From CAZAGT01 sp964484515 (lineage in GTDB: Bacteria; Desulfobacterota; DSM-4660; Desulfatiglandales; HGW-15): DNA of 5,491 nt. Position 1 is the first letter of the stretch. Each line of letters starts with the position of its first letter. Where the stretch lies: contig CAZAGT010000340.1 in NCBI GenBank assembly GCA_964484515.1, positions 1 through 5,491 of the forward strand, given 5' to 3'. Shown here in pieces: positions 1-5,491 of this stretch. The position numbers and the translations under genes were made by a program. The notes beneath the pieces were generated by a model that saw only the letters and a program-made list of their open reading frames with translations, made no database searches and had not been told where the DNA came from.

Positions 1-197
1 GGGATGAGCAGTTGCCGGACATAGACAATTATCTCCACTTCAACAGCGCGGCATTCGGCAAGATCTACGAGATGATGACGATCGTTTGTCATGAAAACGC
101 CATCAAGAAAAGGACGCCTGCAAAGAGCGTCAAGGAGTGGGAGAAACAATTCCGCAAGATTCAGCGAAAGTTCGGCAAACTGCCCGTGATGAAGTAG
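1..197 (+). CDS. C-terminal end of a probable ABC solute-binding protein (5' partial)
   Basis: The open frame runs in from the left edge (first complete codon at 3-5) and stops at TAG 195-197, leaving 64 residues. The TTG at 12-14 is just an internal Leu codon, not a start. The visible tail is soluble, helical-looking and strongly basic, with an EWEKQFRKIQRKFG stretch near the end and no membrane segment. I infer a periplasmic solute-binding protein from position: it lies directly upstream of two permeases and two ATPases of the sugar type, where the binding-protein gene usually sits, and the tail resembles the C-terminal helix of that family. The fragment has no diagnostic motif, so another protein cannot be excluded. 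The export signal and ligand site would lie outside the window. Confidence 0.6.
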   Translation, partial: DEQLPDIDNYLHFNSAAFGKIYEMMTIVCHENAIKKRTPAKSVKEWEKQFRKIQRKFGKLPVMK

Positions 198-214
198 GCA
201 AGACAGCAAAACGC

Positions 215-243
215 GGCCGGGAGAATAGGGTATTCTCCCGGCC
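215..243 (+). promoter_or_regulatory. Intercistronic hairpin between binding-protein and permease genes
   Basis: The arms 215-227 and 231-243 are perfect 13-bp inverted repeats (GGCCGGGAGAATA and its complement) around a GGG loop. The stem is GC-rich at its base. What follows (ACAACCTAAG) has no T-run, so it does not look like a full intrinsic terminator. Hairpins at this place, between binding-protein and permease genes, are known in ABC operons to protect the upstream mRNA 3' end or to cause partial termination, giving more binding protein than membrane subunits. That role is inferred here; the structure itself is plain in the sequence. Confidence 0.75.
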
Positions 244-297
244 ACAACCTAAGTCATCGTTCATCTTGACGACGAGGATCTCATCGGGAGAAGCGTA

Positions 298-1218
298 ATG
301 TCCGATGGAACAATTGCAGGCATCAACGGCAGCGGTAGAACGTTCACGGAGACCCTGAGCAACGAGAAGTATGTGAAGTGGCTATGTATCCTGCCTCTGC
401 TGGTGATGCTGGCCGCCTTCATGCTGTACCCCACCTTCTACTGCCTGTACATGTCATTCACGGATTATGTCATGAAGGGGGCGCCGGAGTTCATCGGGCT
501 CGAGAACTACAGGGATGTCCTCCATGACGGGGTATTTTGGCAGGCCCTCGGACGAACCTTCCTCATCCTCGTCGTATGCATCAGTGTTGAGCTTATCCTA
601 GGGATGACGTTTGCCCTTTTGCTGAACAGGGACTTCAAGGGCCAAAACGTGGTGCGGGGTCTATGCTTTCTGCCTCTTCTCGTTTCCCCCTTGGCCATGT
701 CTCTCATGTGGAACTACATGCTTCATGTACAGTTCGGGATCGTCAACCAGGTTCTCGACTGGATTGGGTTGGCACGGGTCGAGTGGTTCTCGAGTCAGAA
801 GTATGCCATTTTCACCATCATGTTCATTTCCATCTGGCAGTGGACACCCTTTTCGATCTTTATCCTCCTCGCGGGATTGCGGGGTATGCCGAAAGACCAG
901 TTCGAAGCCGCGAGCGTTGACGGGGCCGGCGCGTTCTTTACCTTTCGCAAGTTGACCTTGCCGATGCTGAAACCGCTGATCATTATCATTATACTTCTCC
1001 GAACGATGTGGCTGATCCGGATCTTCGATCCTCTGTACGGAACGACTCGCGGCGGCATGAATACGGAGGTCCTTGACTGGATGGTGTATCGCATCTCCTT
1101 TGTCTTTTTTGACGTGGGGGGGGGAGCGGCACTTGCGATTTTTTCACTTTATTTGACGATCATCCTCTGTGCCATCATGTACCGACAGCTCATCAAGGCG
1201 ATGGAGGCAGGGACATAG
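298..1218 (+). CDS. Sugar/polyol ABC transporter permease, MalF/UgpA type
   Basis: This 306-residue inner-membrane subunit would form half of the translocation pore. The ATG at 298 is preceded by GGGAG (286-290) at 7-nt spacing. An N-terminal cytoplasmic stretch of about 27 residues is followed by roughly six hydrophobic segments (about 28-50, 85-109, 120-142, 168-192, 224-243, 271-295). The EAA loop that docks on the ATPase is clear at residues 202-226 (FEAASVDGAGAFFTFRKLTL, then PMLKP), with the conserved Gly and LP. After it come the family features R..W..R.FD (235-244) and a T.GG...TE.LD.MVYR stretch (250-265). Length and motifs fit the CUT1 (MalF-like) family, as does the MalG-type partner gene 34 nt downstream. 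The substrate cannot be read from the permease. A run of nine G (1116-1124) lies inside the gene, encoding V-G-G-G at residues 273-276. Confidence 0.93.
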   Translation: MSDGTIAGINGSGRTFTETLSNEKYVKWLCILPLLVMLAAFMLYPTFYCLYMSFTDYVMKGAPEFIGLENYRDVLHDGVFWQALGRTFLILVVCISVELILGMTFALLLNRDFKGQNVVRGLCFLPLLVSPLAMSLMWNYMLHVQFGIVNQVLDWIGLARVEWFSSQKYAIFTIMFISIWQWTPFSIFILLAGLRGMPKDQFEAASVDGAGAFFTFRKLTLPMLKPLIIIIILLRTMWLIRIFDPLYGTTRGGMNTEVLDWMVYRISFVFFDVGGGAALAIFSLYLTIILCAIMYRQLIKAMEAGT

Positions 1219-1239
1219 TCTTTTCTTCACCAATTTTGG

Positions 1240-1255
1240 GGGGAGTACAGAAGTG
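1240..1255 (+). promoter_or_regulatory. Ribosome binding site fixing the GTG start of the second permease
   Basis: GGGGAG at 1240-1245 stands 7 nt before GTG 1253-1255. The reading frame remains open upstream to an ATG at 1169, but that would add 28 polar residues unlike any MalG N-terminus, overlap the first permease gene by 50 nt, and has no comparable ribosome site. The GTG start puts the first hydrophobic helix right after V-K-R, as is normal for this family. Confidence 0.8.
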
Positions 1256-2056
1256 AAACGGGCACTTTTCTACCTCGTCATTATCATCATGTTGGTCGGT
1301 TTTCTTTTCCCCATATTTTGGGTCTACGTAACATCGCTTAAGCCGCCTGATGATATTTTCAAACCCGAGAAGCTGATATTCAAACCGACACTATACAATT
1401 ATCACTATATCGCCTCAGTGAGGCCCTCCTTTGAGGAGTTGCTCAATTCGGCGATCGTGAGCCTCGCAAGTACCTTTTTGGTCATGCTTGTCTCATTGCC
1501 GGCCGCCTACAGTTTCGCCCGCTTCAACACAGGGAAAGGGCATCTTCTCTTCGTTACCATTTCGACCCGGATGTTCCCTGGGGTCGTGGCCGCACTCCCT
1601 TTCTTCATCGCCTTCCGGCAATTCGGACTGCTGGACACCCACCTTGGGCTGATATTGCTCTACGTGTATTTCAACATGTCCTTCGCCACCTTTCTGCTAT
1701 TCGGCTTCTTTAAAGAAATCCCCGAGGATGTCGAGTATGCGGCGATGGTGGATGGCTACAGCCGTTTCGAAGCACTGCGAAAGATCATATTCCCGCTCAT
1801 CAAACCAGGCGCCGCCATCACGACGGCGTTTTGCCTGATCTGGTCGTGGAATGAGTTCTTTTTCGCATTTCTCTTTACCCGCCGGATTGCGCGGACAGCT
1901 TCGGTCGGCCTGGCCACCTTCTGGGGCTCCGTGGAGATCCAGTGGGGTCCCATGTGCGCCATGATGGGCGTCGCGATGCTTCCCACGCTGGCCGGAGCCT
2001 GGCTCATGCAGCGGTACATCATTCGGGGATTGACGTTTGGCGCCGTCAAAGGGTAA
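1253..2056 (+). CDS. Sugar/polyol ABC transporter permease, MalG/UgpE type
   Basis: This 267-residue inner-membrane protein is the second pore subunit. It has about six hydrophobic segments (roughly 4-26, 64-87, 98-122, 131-152, 184-206, 234-254). The short N-terminus leads straight into helix 1, then VYVTSLKPPDDIF, a typical start of the MalG periplasmic loop. The EAA loop lies at residues 161-185 (EYAAMVDGYSRFEALRKIIF, then PLIKP), with the conserved D-G and P. The C-terminus, QRYIIRGLTFGAVKG, is the characteristic MalG/UgpE ending, so the gene is complete. It starts 34 nt after the first permease and is followed after 35 nt by the small membrane protein gene. Together with the 298-1218 product it would form a heterodimeric channel of the CUT1 family; the substrate is not visible. 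Confidence 0.93.
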   Translation: MKRALFYLVIIIMLVGFLFPIFWVYVTSLKPPDDIFKPEKLIFKPTLYNYHYIASVRPSFEELLNSAIVSLASTFLVMLVSLPAAYSFARFNTGKGHLLFVTISTRMFPGVVAALPFFIAFRQFGLLDTHLGLILLYVYFNMSFATFLLFGFFKEIPEDVEYAAMVDGYSRFEALRKIIFPLIKPGAAITTAFCLIWSWNEFFFAFLFTRRIARTASVGLATFWGSVEIQWGPMCAMMGVAMLPTLAGAWLMQRYIIRGLTFGAVKG

Positions 2057-2091
2057 CGGAACGGTCACACGAGTCAGAAAGAGGGTGAGCG

Positions 2092-2277
2092 ATGGCATTT
2101 GGTGACAGGCTTTTTTGGGGTATCATGGTCTTTATTGGGATCAACCTGTTCTGGCTTGGTGTCCTGGAAGAACATCTTTCCCAATGGTTTGGCGCTGTTC
2201 TGGGTGTCCTGGGCTGTCTTGCCGCGATCAAATTCATACCCCCTCCGAAATTGGAGGAATCTGAAGAGGAGAAATAG
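2092..2277 (+). CDS. Small two-helix membrane protein, DUF2160-like, transporter accessory
   Basis: This 61-residue protein has a good ribosome site (GAGGGTGAG, 2081-2089, just before ATG 2092). It shows two hydrophobic helices, about 7-25 and 32-49, joined by a short acidic loop (EEH), then PPP (50-52) and an acidic, lysine-ended tail (EESEEEK). The N-terminal pattern GDRLFWG...I.LFWLGV (residues 4-24) matches what I recall of the second half of DUF2160 proteins, such as GlpU of the rhizobial glycerol transporter, which also sit between ABC genes. Those proteins are about 90 residues, so this one appears to lack their first helix. The gene is certainly inside the operon: 35 nt after a permease and 7 nt before an ATPase, whose ribosome site (GAGGAG, 2266-2271) lies within its 3' end. 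Its function is unknown; assembly or stability of the permease complex is a guess from context. The family link rests on memory, not on a search. Confidence 0.75.
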   Translation: MAFGDRLFWGIMVFIGINLFWLGVLEEHLSQWFGAVLGVLGCLAAIKFIPPPKLEESEEEK

Positions 2278-2284
2278 CTAAGAC

Positions 2285-3403
2285 ATGGCAGGCGTACAAC
2301 TTGAAAAAGTGGTGATGAAGTACGGAAATCTGGTCGCCTTGAAGGGGATCGATTTCGATTGCCACGAAGGGGAGTTCTTTACGCTGCTGGGCCCTTCCGG
2401 CTCAGGCAAAACGACCACCCTCGAACTGATCGCCGGGATTAAGACGCCCACCGAGGGTGACATCTTCATCGGCAATCGCCGGGTGAACGACTTGCCGACC
2501 CATGAGCGTGATGTTGCGATGGCCTTCGAGAACTATGCCCTCTATCCCCATTTCACGGTCTACGAGAACATCGCCTTTCCCCTACGTTCTCCTCGCAGGA
2601 AGCGCAGCCTCTCCGATTTAGACATGAAGGAGACGGTGAGCGAAATCGCCCGGCTGCTTGGGATCGACGGTCTTCTCCAACGGAGGCCGCAACAACTCAG
2701 CGGGGGCCAAAAACAGAGAGTCTCCCTGGCACGGGCGATGGTGCGGAGGCCCGAGGTCTTCCTGCTCGATGAACCCATCGCGCACCTCGATGCGAAGTTG
2801 AAGGTCTCTGCTCGCACCCAATTGAAACAGCTGGCCAATAGGCTCGGAATCACGATTCTCTACGTGACCCATGATTTCCGTGAAGCATTGGGGCTTTCCG
2901 ATCGTCTGCTGGTCTTGAGGAGAGGCAACATCGAGCAGATCGGAACCCCTGAGGAACTCTACAACACGCCGGCGACGGACTTTGTGGCCAGGCTTATCGG
3001 AGATCCGCCCATCAACCTGATTGACGGCGAAGTCGTCCGTGAGAACGGCGCGCTCTATTTTCAGGTTGAAGCACATTTCCGTTTTCCGATCAGGCCGGAA
3101 CTGGTCAACCGAGTGGACGAGGTTGCATGGGACGAAAACGGGCGTCGAATGATACGCCTTGGTGTCCGCCCCAATTGCGTCAGGGTGTCGCCGCAGAAGA
3201 TGTCGGACGAATCATTTGAGCTCCCCGTCTACGTGGTCGTCCCGGAAGCTGAATGCTGTTCGGTCACTTTTGAGTTGACCCATTGCTTTTTTCACGCCCG
3301 GTTGGAAGAACGCGTACACTACGAGGTGTCCGAGAAGGTTTGGGCGGAGGTCGACCAGGATAACCTATACTTCTTCCGGAAGAGCATGGAACTTGTAAAA
3401 TAG
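2285..3403 (+). CDS. ABC transporter ATPase 1, MalK-like, with Glu in the Q-loop
   Basis: This 372-residue cytoplasmic ATPase would power the permeases. Residues 1-235 form the nucleotide-binding domain: Walker A GPSGSGKT (36-43), signature LSGGQ (138-142), Walker B VFLLDE with the catalytic Glu (158-163), D-loop AHLD (166-169) and H-loop His196. The Q-loop reads AFENYALYP, so residue 82 is Glu (GAG at 2528-2530) instead of the usual Gln. The H-loop is followed by F where family members normally have Q (THDF). Residues from about 240 make a TOBE/MalK-like regulatory domain with GVRP (293-296), but the later core is divergent: the usual VE.LG segment reads VVPEAECCS, and Cys residues cluster at 298, 324, 325 and 334. 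The start is 7 nt after the small membrane protein, with GAGGAG 13 nt upstream, suggesting coupled translation. It probably pairs with the ATPase encoded just downstream. Confidence 0.93.
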   Translation: MAGVQLEKVVMKYGNLVALKGIDFDCHEGEFFTLLGPSGSGKTTTLELIAGIKTPTEGDIFIGNRRVNDLPTHERDVAMAFENYALYPHFTVYENIAFPLRSPRRKRSLSDLDMKETVSEIARLLGIDGLLQRRPQQLSGGQKQRVSLARAMVRRPEVFLLDEPIAHLDAKLKVSARTQLKQLANRLGITILYVTHDFREALGLSDRLLVLRRGNIEQIGTPEELYNTPATDFVARLIGDPPINLIDGEVVRENGALYFQVEAHFRFPIRPELVNRVDEVAWDENGRRMIRLGVRPNCVRVSPQKMSDESFELPVYVVVPEAECCSVTFELTHCFFHARLEERVHYEVSEKVWAEVDQDNLYFFRKSMELVK

Positions 3404-3415
3404 GAAGGTCGTTTT

Positions 3416-4510
3416 ATGAGCACGGTCGAAGCGAGACGTGTTTGGAAGATCTACGAAGGCGACGTCGAGGCGGTCAGAGACACCAGTTTCCTCTGCGAAA
3501 AAGAGGAATTCATTGCCATCCTGGGGCCGTCGGGATGCGGCAAAAGCTCCACCCTGCGGATGCTCGCGGGCCTCGAGCGGATTACCAGAGGGGAGATCCT
3601 CTTTGACGGTAAGGTGGTCAATGAATTGAGCCCGCGAGACCGGAATGTGGCCCTGGCCTTCGAGTCCTACGCACTCTATCCGCCGTTGACCGTTTACGAA
3701 AACATCGCCTTCCCGCTGAGGGCCCGTGGCATGGAAAAGGGTGAGATCGACCGCAAAGTACGAGACATCGTCAGGGCCCTTGAGCTGACCGACGTGCTGA
3801 AGCGGAAACCGGGGAAGCTGAGTGGAGGGCAACAGCAGCGTGTTTCCCTGGCCCGGGCCCTTGTGAGAGACCCTTCCGTGCTTCTGCTGGACGAGCCCCT
3901 TTCCCATATGGACCAGCGCGTACGAACGGTAATTCGGGCCAGGATTCGACGGATTCACGACGAACTCTCCACCACCACCATCTACGTGACCCATGATCAG
4001 GAAGAGGCCGTTACGTTGGCCGATCGGATCATCGTGATGGACCTGGGAGAGATCCAACAAATCGGAACAGCAGACGAATTGTTGAACCGTCCCGCCAACC
4101 ACTTCGTGGCTGGTTTCATTGGTGAGCCGGCCATGAATTTTCTGGAAGGCCGGGTAGAAGGGGAGAACGCAGTGGCCGTCCATAACGGGGGATTAACCGT
4201 GTCCTGGAGTGTGGCCGGAACCATCTCACCTCCAAGCTCGAACTCGCGGGTGGTGGTTGGCCTTCGTCCCGGCAGCGCACGGATCGCCACGGAAGAGACA
4301 TCGGCAGGTATCAAGGGGCGGGTAGAGGTGATCGAATTCCTTGGCGATTATCGAATCCTGACCCTAATCATGGATGATTTGGAATTCAAAGCGATCGTTC
4401 CCCCGGATTATGATGTCAAGCACGGTGACACCGTTTGGATCTGGGGCGAACCTGAAGACCTGCACGTGTTCGATCGCGAAACCGGGGAAAAGCTTATCAA
4501 GAAAACATGA
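3416..4510 (+). CDS. ABC transporter ATPase 2, MalK-like, with Glu in the Q-loop
   Basis: This 364-residue MalK-family ATPase has Walker A GPSGCGKS (37-44), signature LSGGQ (135-139), Walker B VLLLDE (155-160), D-loop SHMD (163-166) and H-loop His193 in THDQEEA. As in the first ATPase, the Q-loop residue is Glu (residue 83, GAG at 3662-3664, in AFESYALYP). The C-terminal domain from about residue 237 is a regular TOBE-type regulatory domain: GLRP (282-285), VEVIEFLGDYR (303-313) and an ending W.WGEPEDLHVFD. AGGAAGG (3402-3408), overlapping the previous stop codon, lies 7 nt before the ATG. The two ATPases are clearly paralogous yet strongly diverged, which suggests a heterodimer rather than a recent duplication. 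This is the last recognisable gene of the operon. The substrate may be a sugar or polyol; the sequence does not say which. Confidence 0.94.
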   Translation: MSTVEARRVWKIYEGDVEAVRDTSFLCEKEEFIAILGPSGCGKSSTLRMLAGLERITRGEILFDGKVVNELSPRDRNVALAFESYALYPPLTVYENIAFPLRARGMEKGEIDRKVRDIVRALELTDVLKRKPGKLSGGQQQRVSLARALVRDPSVLLLDEPLSHMDQRVRTVIRARIRRIHDELSTTTIYVTHDQEEAVTLADRIIVMDLGEIQQIGTADELLNRPANHFVAGFIGEPAMNFLEGRVEGENAVAVHNGGLTVSWSVAGTISPPSSNSRVVVGLRPGSARIATEETSAGIKGRVEVIEFLGDYRILTLIMDDLEFKAIVPPDYDVKHGDTVWIWGEPEDLHVFDRETGEKLIKKT

Positions 4511-4799
4511 TCAGTGAAGTTCCCTCCCGCGCTTGCTGGCCGAAGACGCCCACCCAACGTACGTCTGTCCGGCACTCACGGTTTCGGACAATCCCTCTCA
4601 ATGATCAGGTGGCAGAGGGTAAGAGCATCCTCAGCGATATGCAGGGTTCGAAGGAGTTCCTGGCCCCTCCTCTGGTTTCTTGCAACAAGAAAGTACGCAC
4701 GACGCCGTCAATTTGCTCTCGACGCAATGCGCAATACGTGGCTGAGCAAATCTTGAGCCAGGCAGCCAGGCTATCTGAGCTGGCGAGGGTCTTTTGGCT
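4511..4799 (+). other. Convergent intergenic gap with no recognised gene
   Basis: These 289 nt separate the stop of the second ATPase from the stop of the - strand dehydrogenase. Open frames exist here, but they give Arg/Ser/Pro-rich products I cannot match to any family. A short inverted repeat, GCCAG (4766-4770) with CTGGC (4780-4784), followed by GAGGGTCTTTT, is the only terminator-like element, and it is weak (5 bp). The string ATGATCAG occurs twice (4507-4514 and 4601-4608). I see no tRNA, promoter, CRISPR or insertion-sequence end. The stretch could be the decayed remains of a gene. Confidence 0.5.
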
Positions 4800-5491
4800 T
4801 CAGGCCCAATTCCAGTTGATTTCGATGCCAGCCAGTGCGCCGCCGTCCACCTGCACGGCGCACCCGGTAATATAGCTGGCGCACTCGGATGCCAGGAAGG
4901 CCACGACCTGACCGACCTCATCCGGTCGCGCATAGCGCTTGATCGAGCTTGCCTGGGCTGCGGCGGAATTCAAGACCTCTTCCCTTGTCTTGCCAATTTC
5001 GGCCCCAAGCTTGTCCGCAAACTTGTCCCATATCTCGGTATGAATCAGTCCCGGACAGATGGCGTTGGCACAAATGCCGTCCTTGGAATAGTACATGGCC
5101 AGGGATCGGGTGTAGTTGATCACTGCGGCTTTTGCAGCGTCGTAGTCGGCCACTCCGACACCGGGGGCGAGGCCGTACATGGAACTCATGTTGATGATTC
5201 GTCCCCACTTATTAGCGATCATCTTCGGGACGATCAACCGGCAGGTCCTGACGACGGCCATGAGGTGGATGTCTAACTGCCCCTGCCACTCCTCATCTGT
5301 GGCATCGATCGGTGTCGTGGGGTGGGAATGGCCCGCATTATTGAACAGGATGTCCACCCGCCCAAAGGTGTCAAAGGCCCGTGAGACAAGTCCGTCAATA
5401 TCTGCGGCCTTTTCCATATCGGCGACGACGGCCAAAGTCTTTACCCCGTGCGCCCGGATTTCCTTTTCGGCAGCCTCCAAATCCGCCTCGT
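4800..5491 (-). CDS. Short-chain dehydrogenase/reductase (SDR), 5' end cut by window edge
   Basis: About 229 residues are visible, ending at the stop at 4802-4800; the frame runs off the right edge. The TTG at 5480 is an internal Leu codon. The TGxxxGIG cofactor loop at the N-terminus is therefore missing from view, and NAD versus NADP preference cannot be judged. Visible classical-SDR features, numbering that Leu as 1, are NNAG (47-50), GRIINMSS with the catalytic Ser100, YDAAK with Tyr113 and Lys117, the PG.I.T loop (143-148), and a C-terminal RPDEV...FLAS...YITG....VDGG block (185-214). This is the FabG-like/polyol dehydrogenase type of oxidoreductase, cytosolic and usually tetrameric. The position normally holding the fourth catalytic residue, Asn, is His72 (LDIHL). 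The gene converges on the transporter operon and is not co-transcribed with it. Oxidation of a polyol or sugar taken up by the transporter is possible but unproven. Confidence 0.92.
   Translation of the reverse strand, partial: EADLEAAEKEIRAHGVKTLAVVADMEKAADIDGLVSRAFDTFGRVDILFNNAGHSHPTTPIDATDEEWQGQLDIHLMAVVRTCRLIVPKMIANKWGRIINMSSMYGLAPGVGVADYDAAKAAVINYTRSLAMYYSKDGICANAICPGLIHTEIWDKFADKLGAEIGKTREEVLNSAAAQASSIKRYARPDEVGQVVAFLASECASYITGCAVQVDGGALAGIEINWNWA

Noticed and set aside
266..297. TTGACG (266-271) as a -35 box for an internal promoter before the first permease
   Set aside because: No -10-like sequence lies at 16-18 nt spacing; that place is occupied by the ribosome site and start region.
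1169..1252. Upstream ATG giving the second permease a 28-residue N-terminal extension
   Set aside because: The extension is polar, overlaps the first permease gene by 50 nt and lacks a ribosome site. The GTG at 1253 has a strong one and gives a normal MalG-type N-terminus.
3365..4183. Long - strand open frame of 272 codons opposite ATPase 2
   Set aside because: It is antisense to a well-supported ATPase with intact motifs, and its translation has no family features. It follows from the codon bias of the real gene.
2285..4510. Recent tandem duplication of the ATPase gene
   Set aside because: The two proteins share motifs and overall plan but differ at most non-motif positions and in their C-terminal domains, which fits ancient paralogues.
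4766..4794. Rho-independent terminator at the end of the operon
   Set aside because: The stem is only 5 bp with a 9-nt loop and a weak, interrupted T-stretch, so it is too poor to call as a terminator.
4507..4875. 122-codon + strand frame overlapping the ATPase 2 stop by ATGA
   Set aside because: The product is rich in Ser, Arg, Pro and Thr with no recognisable domain, and its last 76 nt lie antisense over the conserved C-terminus of the dehydrogenase. The ATGA overlap alone is not enough.

Overview
The window holds most of one ABC uptake operon on the + strand (1-4510), a short convergent gap (4511-4799), and the 3' part of an unrelated-looking oxidoreductase gene on the - strand (4800-5491). 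GC content looks to be in the mid-50s by eye. Shine-Dalgarno sites and start codons (ATG, one GTG) are ordinary bacterial ones. Nothing in the window fixes the taxon. The system resembles carbohydrate/polyol transporters of proteobacteria and related Gram-negative groups, but this is only an impression.

Layout of the + strand operon: the 3' end of a gene that is probably the solute-binding protein (ends 197); a perfect 13-bp hairpin in the 100-nt gap; a MalF/UgpA-type permease (298-1218); a MalG/UgpE-type permease (1253-2056, GTG start); a 61-residue two-helix membrane protein (2092-2277); and two different MalK-like ATPases (2285-3403 and 3416-4510). Gaps within the block are 34, 35, 7 and 12 nt. 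Shine-Dalgarno sites are good, and some lie in or against the preceding stop codon, so the genes look co-transcribed and partly translationally coupled.

Working model: the binding protein delivers a sugar or polyol to a heterodimeric permease. A heterodimer of the two ATPases drives the permease, and the small membrane protein is an accessory subunit. This gene set (binding protein, two permeases, small membrane protein, two ATPases) recalls the rhizobial glycerol transporter GlpSTPQUV. The small protein carries a GDRLF...WLG pattern that I recall from DUF2160 proteins, to which GlpU belongs. It is much shorter than those proteins and seems to lack their first helix. Both ATPases have Glu where the Q-loop Gln is expected, although their Walker A, signature, Walker B and H-loop residues are intact.

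The - strand gene is a classical short-chain dehydrogenase/reductase cut by the window edge, so its NAD(P)-binding N-terminus is not visible. It is convergent with the operon and not part of it. It could act on a related polyol or sugar, but nothing in the sequence proves that.
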